Below are positions 1 to 5,487 of a stretch of 5,487 bases of DNA, piece after piece. The position numbers and the translations under genes were made by a program. The notes under the pieces are model-generated. The model saw only the letters and a list, made by a program, of their open reading frames with translations, had not been told where the DNA came from and did not search any database. Origin of the DNA: Flavobacteriaceae bacterium (GTDB lineage Bacteria > Bacteroidota > Bacteroidia > Flavobacteriales > Flavobacteriaceae); NCBI GenBank assembly GCA_016763595.1, contig JAESTN010000305.1:1-5487 (forward strand), in the 5' to 3' direction. How positions within the stretch are numbered: position 1 is the stretch's first letter; every line of letters begins with the position of its first letter.

Positions 1-333
1 AATGTTAGTTTTGCTCAAGGAAATACATCAACAACAACTAAGAAGACTAAAGTAGAGAAAAAAGAAATTCGAGTACCATTAAAAATTTTAAAAAGCTATG
101 TAGGAACCTATGGCATAAGACCAGGAAGAGATGTTGTTATTAGCTTAGAGAATAATCAACTGTTTGGAGAACCAACTGGGCAAACAAAAGCTGGGTTTAC
201 TCCAATATCGAACACACGATTTTACTTAGAAAGAATTGATGCAGAAATAGAATTTAACCTTGACAAATCTGGTGCTGTAACTGGACTTACATTATTTAAA
301 GGAGGAAGAGAAATGAACGCAACGAGGTTGTAG
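1..333 (+). CDS. C-terminal part of a DUF3471-like domain protein (5' end outside window)
   Basis: The reading frame is open from base 1 and ends at TAG 331-333, giving 110 residues with no start codon in a plausible position, so the gene begins upstream. Residues about 33-110 resemble the DUF3471 beta-rich tail domain: a YVGTYGIRPGRDVVISLENN opening, a NNQLFGEPTGQ strand, FTPISNTRFYLER, and a closing IEFNLDKSGAVTGLTLFKGG. In Bacteroidota this domain usually sits at the C terminus of secreted serine hydrolases or peptidases, as an accessory domain without catalytic residues. An alternative is suggested by the first visible residues, NVSFAQGN, which look like the end of a signal peptide (Ser at -3, Ala at -1, cleavage before Gln), followed by a Thr/Lys-rich linker. 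In that case this is nearly the whole of a small exported protein of about 105 mature residues. The family call is fairly sure; the full architecture and function cannot be told from here. Confidence 0.75.
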   Translation, partial: NVSFAQGNTSTTTKKTKVEKKEIRVPLKILKSYVGTYGIRPGRDVVISLENNQLFGEPTGQTKAGFTPISNTRFYLERIDAEIEFNLDKSGAVTGLTLFKGGREMNATRL

Positions 334-1113
334 TTAGTCGAAATAATTCCACAATATTTTAATACTTACAAAGGCAATCAATATAGCGGTTGCCTTTTTT
401 AGTTGAATCGCAGTAAAGAATTTAGTACTCAATCTACTTCCAATTTGTCCACCAATAAAAACGGTCGCTAAAAGCACAGAAGTGATTTCCCAATTGATAG
501 AGAATTCAGGATTAAAATATTGACCAACCAAACCAGAAATTGAGTTTACCAGAATAAACAAACTCGCAGTGGCTGCTATTTTTTTAGGGACATCCCATTT
601 TGTTAAATGCAATAATGGGGCAAGAAAAATGCCTCCACCAATACCAACCATTCCAGAAATAAAACCGATAACACTACCGTACCCTGCATTTTTACCAATG
701 CTTAAGTTTTGAGTATTCTTTTCTGTAGAAATATTTTTTTTAGAAATCCACATGGTAACCGATGCAAACAATAAAATACATCCAAGTAGTATAAAAAAGA
801 AACTTTGATTGATTTTTAAATACCCACCGATAAAAGCAAAAGGAACACTAAATAAAACAAGAGGTGCAATTTTTTTCCAGTTATACAACCCAAGCTTGTA
901 AAAGAGAAAAACATTTCCTGTAACCACCACAATATTACAGAGCAAAGAAGTAGACCTTATTTGAATATAAGCAATTCCAGTAAATGCCAATACAGCTAAA
1001 TAACTCGATCCTCCACCAAAACCAACTGAAGAATACAACACGGAAATCATAAAAAAGATGCTTATGATATGCCAGTTATTTGCTAAAATTTCAAAAAATA
1101 GTGTAAGACCCAT
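334..1113 (-). CDS. TSUP (TauE/SafE, formerly DUF81) family membrane transporter
   Basis: This is a 259-residue polytopic membrane protein of the TSUP family, whose characterised members export sulfite, sulfoacetate or related organosulfur anions. It shows the family's two homologous halves, each with a glycine-rich motif: YSSVGFGGGSSYLA near residues 27-39, in the first half, and GMVGIGGGIFLAPLL at the start of the second half. Hydrophobic helices fill most of the rest, with a short polar central loop (SKKNISTEKNTQN) between the halves. Length is normal for the family. I chose the ATG at 1113-1111. A TTG at 1122-1120 would add three residues, but it overlaps an exact TAnnTTTG promoter box and is unlikely. 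The stop (TAA, 336-334) abuts the stop of the convergent upstream gene, and a terminator for that gene lies within these last codons. It is transcribed divergently from acs. The substrate cannot be predicted; no sulfur-metabolism gene is adjacent. Confidence 0.9.
   Translation of the reverse strand: MGLTLFFEILANNWHIISIFFMISVLYSSVGFGGGSSYLAVLAFTGIAYIQIRSTSLLCNIVVVTGNVFLFYKLGLYNWKKIAPLVLFSVPFAFIGGYLKINQSFFFILLGCILLFASVTMWISKKNISTEKNTQNLSIGKNAGYGSVIGFISGMVGIGGGIFLAPLLHLTKWDVPKKIAATASLFILVNSISGLVGQYFNPEFSINWEITSVLLATVFIGGQIGSRLSTKFFTAIQLKKATAILIAFVSIKILWNYFD
370..400 (+). terminator. Rho-independent terminator of the upstream DUF3471-like gene
   Basis: AAAGGCAA (370-377) pairs with TTGCCTTT (390-397). 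The stem can be lengthened by a T-G wobble (378/389) and a C-G pair (379/388), leaving an 8-base loop. A run of six T (395-400) follows on the + strand. The hairpin starts 37 bases after the stop of the gene ending at 333, as expected for its terminator. It lies inside the 3' end of the convergent transporter gene. On the - strand the bases after the stem are GTAAGT, so it is not a good terminator in that direction. Confidence 0.8.
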
Positions 1114-1119
1114 GATTCG

Positions 1120-1127
1120 CAAATATA
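1120..1127 (-). promoter_or_regulatory. Candidate Bacteroidota -7 box for the TSUP gene
   Basis: The - strand reads TATATTTG, an exact match to the Bacteroidota -7 consensus TAnnTTTG, ending six bases before the chosen ATG. Transcription would then begin almost at the start codon, giving a leaderless or near-leaderless mRNA. No TTG-type -33 element is seen at the expected distance upstream, so the call rests on one AT-rich octamer and could be chance. Confidence 0.3.
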
Positions 1128-1265
1128 ATTTTTGTTTTAGGAATTCTTGCTGTTTTTAGAATTGAAAATGTAATCAGTCGATGATTCATTGTTATCCAGA
1201 GAAAAAAACGATAAAAGTTAGTTCTAATTTAGTAGCTTAGAGACTTTAAAAAATTAAATTTTAAG
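1128..1265. promoter_or_regulatory. Divergent intergenic region between TSUP gene and acs, with small palindromes
   Basis: This region must hold the acs promoter and part of the TSUP promoter. It contains AATCA-N5-TGATT (1172-1186), a perfect 5+5 inverted repeat, overlapping a 9-base palindrome ATGATTCAT (1181-1189). These could be half-sites for a dimeric regulator such as the Crp/Fnr protein encoded downstream of acs, but no matching second copy was found in the window. The best match to a forward -7 box is TAATTTAG (1225-1232), with one mismatch and no well-placed -33 TTG. There is no purine-rich ribosome-binding site before the acs ATG; the leader is AT-rich, as is common in Bacteroidota. 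Confidence 0.35.
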
Positions 1266-3110
1266 ATGAGTAACTATCACATCAAACATTTAGAGGAATA
1301 TTATCAAGTTTATAGAAAATCAATCAGAGAACCAGAAAACTTTTGGGAAGAAGTAGCAGAAGAGCACTTTGTATGGAGAAAAAAATGGGACAAGGTATTG
1401 GATTGGGATTTCAAAAAACCTGAGGTAAAATGGTTTGAAGGTGCTAAATTAAACATCACTGAAAACTGTATTGATAGACATTTGGCAACACGAGGAGATA
1501 AAACGGCAATTCTTTTTGAACCGAACAATCCAGACGAAGGAGCAGAGCATATTACGTACAGACAATTACACGAAAGAGTAAATCAGTTTGCGAATGTATT
1601 GAAAGCGAATAATGTTGGCAAAGGAGATCGTGTTTGTATCTATGTTCCAATGATTCCAGAATTGGCCATTTCTGTATTGGCTTGTGCACGGATAGGTGCC
1701 ATACATTCTGTTGTTTTTGCAGGATTTTCATCCACAGCATTGTCAACTAGAATTAACGATTCAGACTGTAAAATGGTCATTACTTCAGATGGTTCTTATC
1801 GCGGTGCAAAAACCATTGATTTAAAAGGAATTGTAGATGAAGCTTTAGAAAGCTGTCCTGGAGTAGAAACAGTTTTAGTTGCTAAAAGAATTAACTCAGA
1901 TGTCGCTATGAAAGAAGGTCGTGATCAATGGTTGCAGCCTTTATTAGACAAAGCCTCTATCGTTTGTGAAGCAGAAGTAATGGATGCAGAAGATCCTTTG
2001 TTTATATTATATACCTCCGGTTCTACAGGTAAGCCAAAAGGAATGGTGCATACAACAGCGGGTTATATGGTGTACACAGCCTATACATTTAAAAATGCCT
2101 TTCAATATAGAGAAAACGATGTGTATTGGTGTACTGCTGACATTGGTTGGATTACCGGTCATAGTTATATTGTATATGGACCACTTTGTAACGGTGCTAC
2201 CACTGTGTTGTTTGAAGGGGTACCAAGTTATCCTGATTTTGGACGTTTTTGGGAGGTTGTTCAAAAACATAAAGTGAATCAGTTTTACACAGCCCCAACA
2301 GCCATTAGAGCGTTGGCAAAACAAGGTGTTGAATTGGTTGATAAGTATGATTTATCATCCTTAAAAGTATTAGGTTCTGTTGGAGAGCCCATAAATGAAG
2401 AAGCATGGCATTGGTACAATGATAATATAGGGAAAAAGAAAAGCCCAATAATTGATACCTGGTGGCAAACAGAAACAGGGGGAATCATGATTACGCCAAT
2501 TCCGTATGTAACCCCAACAAAACCAACCTACGCAACCTTACCTTTTATTGGAATTCAACCCGCATTAATGGATGAAAGTGGTAGCGAATTAAAAGGGAAC
2601 CAAGTAGAAGGAAGATTGTGTATCAAGTTTCCTTGGCCAAGTATTGCAAGAACCATCTGGGGAAATCACCAACGTTATAAAGAAACCTATTTTTCGGCCT
2701 ATGAGGGCATGTATTTTACAGGTGATGGTGCGTTAAGAGATGAGGTTGGTTACTATAGAATTACAGGAAGAGTAGATGATGTTATTATTGTTTCTGGACA
2801 TAATTTAGGAACTGCACCTATTGAAGACGCCATCAATGAGCATCCAGCAGTGGCAGAATCTGCCATAGTTGGTTTCCCACATGATATTAAAGGAAGTGCG
2901 CTATATGGTTATGTAACTCTAAAAGACCTTGGTGAAGGTAGAGATCAAGATAATTTGCGAAAAGAAATCAATCAAATAATTACCGAGCATATTGGCCCAA
3001 TTGCAAAGTTGGATAAAATTCAATTTACAAAAGGCTTGCCAAAAACACGTTCTGGGAAAATTATGAGACGTATATTGCGTAAAATAGCCATAACGATACG
3101 GGTAATTTAG
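1266..3110 (+). CDS. acs: Acetyl-CoA synthetase (AMP-forming), C terminus altered by frameshift
   Basis: This cytoplasmic enzyme converts acetate, ATP and CoA to acetyl-CoA through an acetyl-adenylate. The frame gives 614 residues starting at ATG 1266. In order it shows the N-terminal ACAS region (about 1-60), the phosphate-binding loop YTSGSTGKPKG (249-259), ADIGWITGHSY of the acyl pocket, GSVGEPINEEAW, the adenylate motif DTWWQTETGG (Trp399-Gly406, including the Trp that limits the pocket to acetate), TGD (485-487), the hinge GRVDD (501-505), SGHNLGTAPIEDA, and PKTRSGKIMRR with the conserved acetylatable lysine at 598. After Ala608 the frame ends in a non-family tail (ITIRVI), while the conserved tail continues in another frame to TAA 3170-3172. 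One base added near 3089-3092 would restore a normal 635-residue protein. Asn513 replaces the Arg usual in the HRLGT motif of enterobacterial Acs. Catalysis may survive; the tail's role would not. The gene is first in a probable operon with the Crp/Fnr gene. Confidence 0.93.
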   Translation: MSNYHIKHLEEYYQVYRKSIREPENFWEEVAEEHFVWRKKWDKVLDWDFKKPEVKWFEGAKLNITENCIDRHLATRGDKTAILFEPNNPDEGAEHITYRQLHERVNQFANVLKANNVGKGDRVCIYVPMIPELAISVLACARIGAIHSVVFAGFSSTALSTRINDSDCKMVITSDGSYRGAKTIDLKGIVDEALESCPGVETVLVAKRINSDVAMKEGRDQWLQPLLDKASIVCEAEVMDAEDPLFILYTSGSTGKPKGMVHTTAGYMVYTAYTFKNAFQYRENDVYWCTADIGWITGHSYIVYGPLCNGATTVLFEGVPSYPDFGRFWEVVQKHKVNQFYTAPTAIRALAKQGVELVDKYDLSSLKVLGSVGEPINEEAWHWYNDNIGKKKSPIIDTWWQTETGGIMITPIPYVTPTKPTYATLPFIGIQPALMDESGSELKGNQVEGRLCIKFPWPSIARTIWGNHQRYKETYFSAYEGMYFTGDGALRDEVGYYRITGRVDDVIIVSGHNLGTAPIEDAINEHPAVAESAIVGFPHDIKGSALYGYVTLKDLGEGRDQDNLRKEINQIITEHIGPIAKLDKIQFTKGLPKTRSGKIMRRILRKIAITIRVI

Positions 3111-3172
3111 GTGATACAAGTACCTTGTTAAATCCAGAAGTGGTAGCAAATATTATTGAGAAAAGGTTGTAA
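3090..3172 (+). pseudogene. Out-of-frame remnant of the acs C-terminal tail
   Basis: From 3092 the second forward frame reads NDTGNLGDTSTLLNPEVV and ends EKRL-TAA at 3170-3172. This matches the usual Acs C terminus that follows RKIA, which the main frame encodes up to 3089. The two pieces are one base short of joining in frame; for example, one more base before AT at 3090 would give a single codon and a continuous protein. The 26-codon stretch has kept sensible family sequence with no stop, so the lesion is recent or is a sequencing error. It has no start of its own and is not a separate gene. Confidence 0.85.
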
Positions 3173-3745
3173 ATGGACACGATTAGAGAATATTTAGAAA
3201 AATCAATTTCTATTGAAGATGTAGATTGGGAGTTTTTTATTTCTAAACTAAAAAAAAGAACGTTTGGAAAAAAAATAAAACTCTTGAATGTTGGTGAAAC
3301 TGAAAACTACATTTCATTTTTAGAAAAAGGAATCGTTCGTTTTTTAATGCCCAATGAAGAAGCATTGAAAGAGGTAACTTTTGGGTTTTGTTTTGAAAAT
3401 GAGTTTGTAAGTGCTTACGATTCCTTTTTAATTCAAAAACCATCACTATATAGTTTAGAAACATTGACAAATGTATCGATGTGGAGTATTACTTATGCCG
3501 ATTTGCAAAAGGTATATTGTGAAACAAAAATAGGGGATAGAATTGGGAGATTGTCTTCTGAAAGGCTCTTTTTGATAAAGTCTAAAAGAGAACAATCCTT
3601 GCTAAATGAAACTGCAGAAGAACGCTATTTAAAGTTATTTAAAGAACGTCCAAACCTCATAGAGAAAATTCCTTTAAAATATATTGCATCCTATATTGGT
3701 GTTACCGCTCAGGCATTAAGCAGAATCCGAAAACGAATTTCTTAA
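3173..3745 (+). CDS. Crp/Fnr-family transcriptional regulator
   Basis: This 190-residue protein has a cyclic-nucleotide-binding-like beta-roll (about residues 20-120) and a C-terminal helix-turn-helix at the very end (about 166-190, [20 protein letters not shown]). The layout and length match the many short Crp/Fnr regulators of Bacteroidota. In the beta-roll the stretch [18 protein letters not shown] stands where cAMP-binding Crp has its phosphate-binding Arg-Ser cassette. No such cassette is present, so cAMP binding is unlikely. There are no N-terminal cysteines for an Fnr-type iron-sulfur cluster either; the signal is unknown. The ATG immediately follows the original acs stop codon (TAA-ATG, 3170-3175), which strongly suggests co-transcription and perhaps translational coupling with acs. 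With the frameshifted acs, ribosomes would stop 62 bases earlier. A role in controlling acetate use or the following desaturase is an inference from position only. Confidence 0.88.
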   Translation: MDTIREYLEKSISIEDVDWEFFISKLKKRTFGKKIKLLNVGETENYISFLEKGIVRFLMPNEEALKEVTFGFCFENEFVSAYDSFLIQKPSLYSLETLTNVSMWSITYADLQKVYCETKIGDRIGRLSSERLFLIKSKREQSLLNETAEERYLKLFKERPNLIEKIPLKYIASYIGVTAQALSRIRKRIS

Positions 3746-3807
3746 CTTAGGTTCATTTCATAATAGAATTTAAGGTTGGTTCTTTGTGCTCAATAAATTA
3801 TGAGCAA

Positions 3808-4533
3808 ATGGTGATAGTAATCTTAATGATCGTTTTATGGTATTCAGGGTTGTTTTTTCAAACCTTTTTTTTACATAGATATGCAGCGCATCAATCTTTT
3901 AAAATGTCAAAGTTAGGAGAAAAAGTATGCTTCTTTTTAACTTGGTTAACACAAGGATCAAATTATTTGAGTGCCTATGGTTATGGTGTCATGCATCGAA
4001 TGCATCATGCCTATGCAGATACAGAAAAAGATCCGCACTCACCAAAATACGACGATAATTTGTTTAGCATGATGTGGCGTACTAAAAATTTGTATCAAGA
4101 CATCAATACCAAAAGAATCGTTATAGAAGAGAAGTTTACTAAAAATGTACCCCAATGGGAGCGTTTTGACAAATTTGCAAGCTCAAGAATTTCTCGATTA
4201 ACTTGGGGAGCTTTATACATTTGTTTTTTTATTGTCTTTGCTACTGCTTGGTGGCAATGGCTGTTTTTACCAGTCGCTTTTTTAATGGCTCCAATTCATG
4301 GTGTAATTATTAATTGGTTTGCACATATTTACGGGTATGTTAATTTTAAAGTAAGTGATACTTCAAAAAATCTTCTGCCTTTTGATTTTTTAATGATGGG
4401 AGAAGGCTATCACAATAACCACCATGCACATAGTAGCAACGCAAACTTTGGTGGTGTAAAATGGCACGAAATTGATCTTACCTATTGTATTATGGTTGTA
4501 TTAGATAAAGTAAAGTTGATTCAGCTTAAATAG
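3808..4533 (+). CDS. Membrane acyl-CoA/acyl-lipid desaturase (Delta9-type fatty acid desaturase)
   Basis: This is an integral-membrane di-iron desaturase that introduces a cis double bond into long acyl chains using O2 and an electron donor. All three histidine boxes are present: HRYAAH (residues 23-28), HRMHH (63-67) followed by the AYADTEKDPHSP stretch typical of the stearoyl-CoA desaturase family, and HNNHH (202-206) preceded by GEGY. The additional NWFAHIYGY histidine is also present. Hydrophobic segments surround the boxes in the usual order. The ATG at 3808 gives 241 residues. A TTG at 3784 in the same frame would add eight residues (MCSINYEQ); no ATG lies upstream before the in-frame TAG at 3748, so I prefer 3808. 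It follows the Crp/Fnr gene by 62 bases with no visible terminator, so it may be on the same transcript, and converges with the VTT gene. Exact regioselectivity cannot be read from the sequence. Confidence 0.9.
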   Translation: MVIVILMIVLWYSGLFFQTFFLHRYAAHQSFKMSKLGEKVCFFLTWLTQGSNYLSAYGYGVMHRMHHAYADTEKDPHSPKYDDNLFSMMWRTKNLYQDINTKRIVIEEKFTKNVPQWERFDKFASSRISRLTWGALYICFFIVFATAWWQWLFLPVAFLMAPIHGVIINWFAHIYGYVNFKVSDTSKNLLPFDFLMMGEGYHNNHHAHSSNANFGGVKWHEIDLTYCIMVVLDKVKLIQLK

Positions 4534-4544
4534 AATTAGTTGGG

Positions 4545-5114
4545 TTAGATTAAATTATAAATAGCCGCTCCAAAATACACATATAAACTACACAAAATTG
4601 CTTCACCAATAAAAACGCCTAGAAGTACATTTTTAAATGGTGTTTTTAAAATTCCGGTAACATAACAGATAATATCTGTTGGAACAAATGGGAAAATTGA
4701 CCAGCCTGCAACCAATAAGGTAGATTTTGGTGTGTCTAACTTTTTTTTCCATTGCGGAATCTTAGATGGGAATTTCTTCTCTAAATAAGCACTAAACCCT
4801 AATAAATCAGAAAAGAAGTATAAGGACGTTGCAGAAAAAAGGACGCCAATCATAGAAATCAATAAAACCAATAACAATTGATCTGGAAATAACAAGCCAC
4901 CACCAATGACAAAAGGGGTACTCGGAATTAAGAAAAAGCCTCTGATTAATGTAAGTACCGTATATACCAGCAACATTTCGTTTTGAAATTTTTGTATAAA
5001 AGCGACCAAATATTCTGGAGTAATAATTTTGGGGTTTACTACATATGCAAGTACCAACGCAATTAGTAATGCAATCCAAATAGCATAAATGATTTTTTTT
5101 CCTTTTTTTAGCAT
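4545..5114 (-). CDS. TVP38/TMEM64 family (VTT domain) inner-membrane protein
   Basis: This 189-residue membrane protein begins MLKKGKK, followed by a first membrane helix (about residues 8-26). The VTT/SNARE-associated domain follows: RGFFLIPSTPFVIGGGLLFP (58-77), a hydrophobic helix rich in small residues (82-100), an amphipathic stretch with FPSKIPQWKKKLD, the second conserved Pro motif FPFVPTDIICYVTG (141-154), and a last helix (about 163-187). The family is related to DedA proteins. Some DedA/VTT relatives act as lipid scramblases or in membrane homeostasis, but the substrate here is unknown. Length is somewhat below the usual 200-250 residues, with a short N terminus. The start is ATG 5114-5112. 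Its stop lies 11 bases from the convergent desaturase stop, and no clear shared terminator is seen in that gap. No -7 box match was found upstream on this strand. Confidence 0.85.
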   Translation of the reverse strand: MLKKGKKIIYAIWIALLIALVLAYVVNPKIITPEYLVAFIQKFQNEMLLVYTVLTLIRGFFLIPSTPFVIGGGLLFPDQLLLVLLISMIGVLFSATSLYFFSDLLGFSAYLEKKFPSKIPQWKKKLDTPKSTLLVAGWSIFPFVPTDIICYVTGILKTPFKNVLLGVFIGEAILCSLYVYFGAAIYNLI

Positions 5115-5177
5115 TGATTATATTAGCTGTTGGTGTTTATTATGACGACTGAAAATAGAAAAGGTAACAGCTTTTTT

Positions 5178-5185
5178 TAAGTTTG
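5178..5185 (+). promoter_or_regulatory. Candidate -7 box for the ABC transporter gene
   Basis: TAAGTTTG matches the Bacteroidota -7 consensus TAnnTTTG exactly. It would give a 5' leader of about 80 bases before the ATG at 5273. No TTG-type -33 element is present at the expected spacing. The rest of the 158-base gap (5115-5272) shows no open frame and no RNA gene. A TTGACA (5221-5226) lies nearer the gene but has no convincing partner box downstream. Confidence 0.25.
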
Positions 5186-5272
5186 TTAATCTGTCATGCT
5201 TTTAAGTTGTGGCATATCATTTGACAAAAAAGAAGTTGGCTATTGAAAAGAGCTTACTAAAAAAAACAAAAC

Positions 5273-5487
5273 ATGGAACATCTACATACCTTATCAGAAA
5301 AAAAGAAAAAGAAATCCAAAGTAACAATTGGGACAGCATTTAAAACCATTATCTGGCCAAGAAGAGGTTATGTCCTTTTAGGTTTGGTATTAATAATGAT
5401 AAAGAGTTTGTCGGGCTTTGTTTTACCGATGAAAAGTAAAGTATTGCTAGATGATGTGGTTGTGAATAAAGATTATGATCAGTTGTA
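5273..5487 (+). CDS. Probable ABC transporter permease/ATP-binding protein, N-terminal fragment
   Basis: The frame opens at ATG 5273 and runs off the window after 71 complete codons. After a charged lysine-rich start (SEKKKKKSK), FKTIIWPRRGYVLLGLVLIM leads into the first membrane helix (about residues 33-53). Then comes LPMKSKVLLDDVVVNKDYDQL, the pattern seen at the start of type-1 exporter membrane domains (MsbA-like), where a 'K.LiDdVi..kd' segment follows TM1. Full-length members are about 580-600 residues with a C-terminal ATPase, none of which is visible here. The substrate is unknown. A 158-base gap separates it from the divergent VTT gene. The start is supported by being the first ATG of the frame and by the absence of upstream coding; the family call rests on this short segment only. 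Confidence 0.7.
   Translation, partial: MEHLHTLSEKKKKKSKVTIGTAFKTIIWPRRGYVLLGLVLIMIKSLSGFVLPMKSKVLLDDVVVNKDYDQL

Noticed and set aside
1310..2488. Several antisense and alternate-frame open frames inside acs
   Set aside because: They overlap strongly conserved acs coding sequence, have no recognisable domains, and look like frame shadows of the real gene.
3078..3095. Programmed -1 ribosomal frameshifting to make full-length Acs
   Set aside because: There is no X XXY YYZ slippery heptamer in the right frame at the junction (codons CGT AAA ATA GCC ATA ACG) and no obvious downstream pseudoknot. A deletion or sequence error is simpler.
3784..3807. TTG start adding eight residues to the desaturase
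   Set aside because: An ATG at 3808 gives a complete family-like N terminus just before the first membrane segment, and the extra residues (MCSINYEQ) show no family support. It remains possible.
4807..5079. Second - strand open frame overlapping the VTT gene
   Set aside because: It is a shadow frame within a well-supported membrane protein gene; its composition is unlike a real protein and it has no start context.
5125..5179. AGCTGTT (5125-5131) / AACAGCT (5166-5172) inverted repeat followed by a T-run, as a terminator
   Set aside because: The loop would be 34 bases, the stem is only 7 bp, and no + strand gene ends nearby. It is more likely chance or part of the divergent promoter region.
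1..5487. Mobile elements, CRISPR arrays, tRNA or rRNA genes, or a novel multi-gene defence system
   Set aside because: No transposase, regular repeat-spacer pattern, cloverleaf or long terminal inverted repeats were seen, and all substantial genes fall into familiar housekeeping or transport families.

Overview
The window looks like chromosomal DNA from a Bacteroidota species, most likely a member of the Flavobacteriaceae. It is strongly AT-rich. Ribosome-binding sites of the GGAGG type are absent before the starts. Two exact copies of the Bacteroidota -7 promoter box (TAnnTTTG) lie next to gene starts. The proteins read like flavobacterial family members: a short Crp/Fnr regulator with an [15 protein letters not shown] recognition helix, an acetyl-CoA synthetase with SGHNLGTAPIEDA, and a DUF3471-like domain.

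Layout. (1) 1-333, + strand: the 3' end of a gene encoding a DUF3471-like domain, with an intrinsic terminator just past its stop. (2) 334-1113, - strand: a TSUP (TauE/SafE-like) membrane transporter, converging on gene 1 with no gap, so that gene 1's terminator lies inside its coding sequence. (3) 1114-1265: a divergent intergenic region with small palindromes. (4) 1266-3110, + strand: acetyl-CoA synthetase (acs), whose last 26 codons continue in another frame to 3172, indicating a single-base deletion near 3089-3092. (5) 3173-3745, + strand: a Crp/Fnr-family regulator whose ATG directly follows the original acs stop codon. (6) 3808-4533, + strand: a membrane fatty-acid desaturase with three histidine boxes. 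(7) 4545-5114, - strand: a TVP38/TMEM64 (VTT-domain) membrane protein converging on the desaturase. (8) 5115-5272: an intergenic stretch with a possible promoter. (9) 5273 to the window end, + strand: the first 71 codons of a probable ABC exporter (fused permease/ATPase).

How the genes fit together. The tightest functional unit is acs plus the Crp/Fnr regulator, which abut in the ancestral reading and are very likely co-transcribed; the desaturase 62 bp downstream could belong to the same transcript. Acs would activate acetate to acetyl-CoA, the desaturase would adjust membrane acyl chains, and the regulator could tie one or both to a nutritional or redox signal; that link is inference. The transporter, VTT protein and ABC exporter are separate transcription units with no evident pathway link.

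The most notable feature is the acs frameshift. It leaves the catalytic motifs and the conserved C-terminal lysine intact but replaces the conserved tail. No mobile element, CRISPR array, tRNA or rRNA is visible, and nothing in the window looks like an undescribed multi-gene system.
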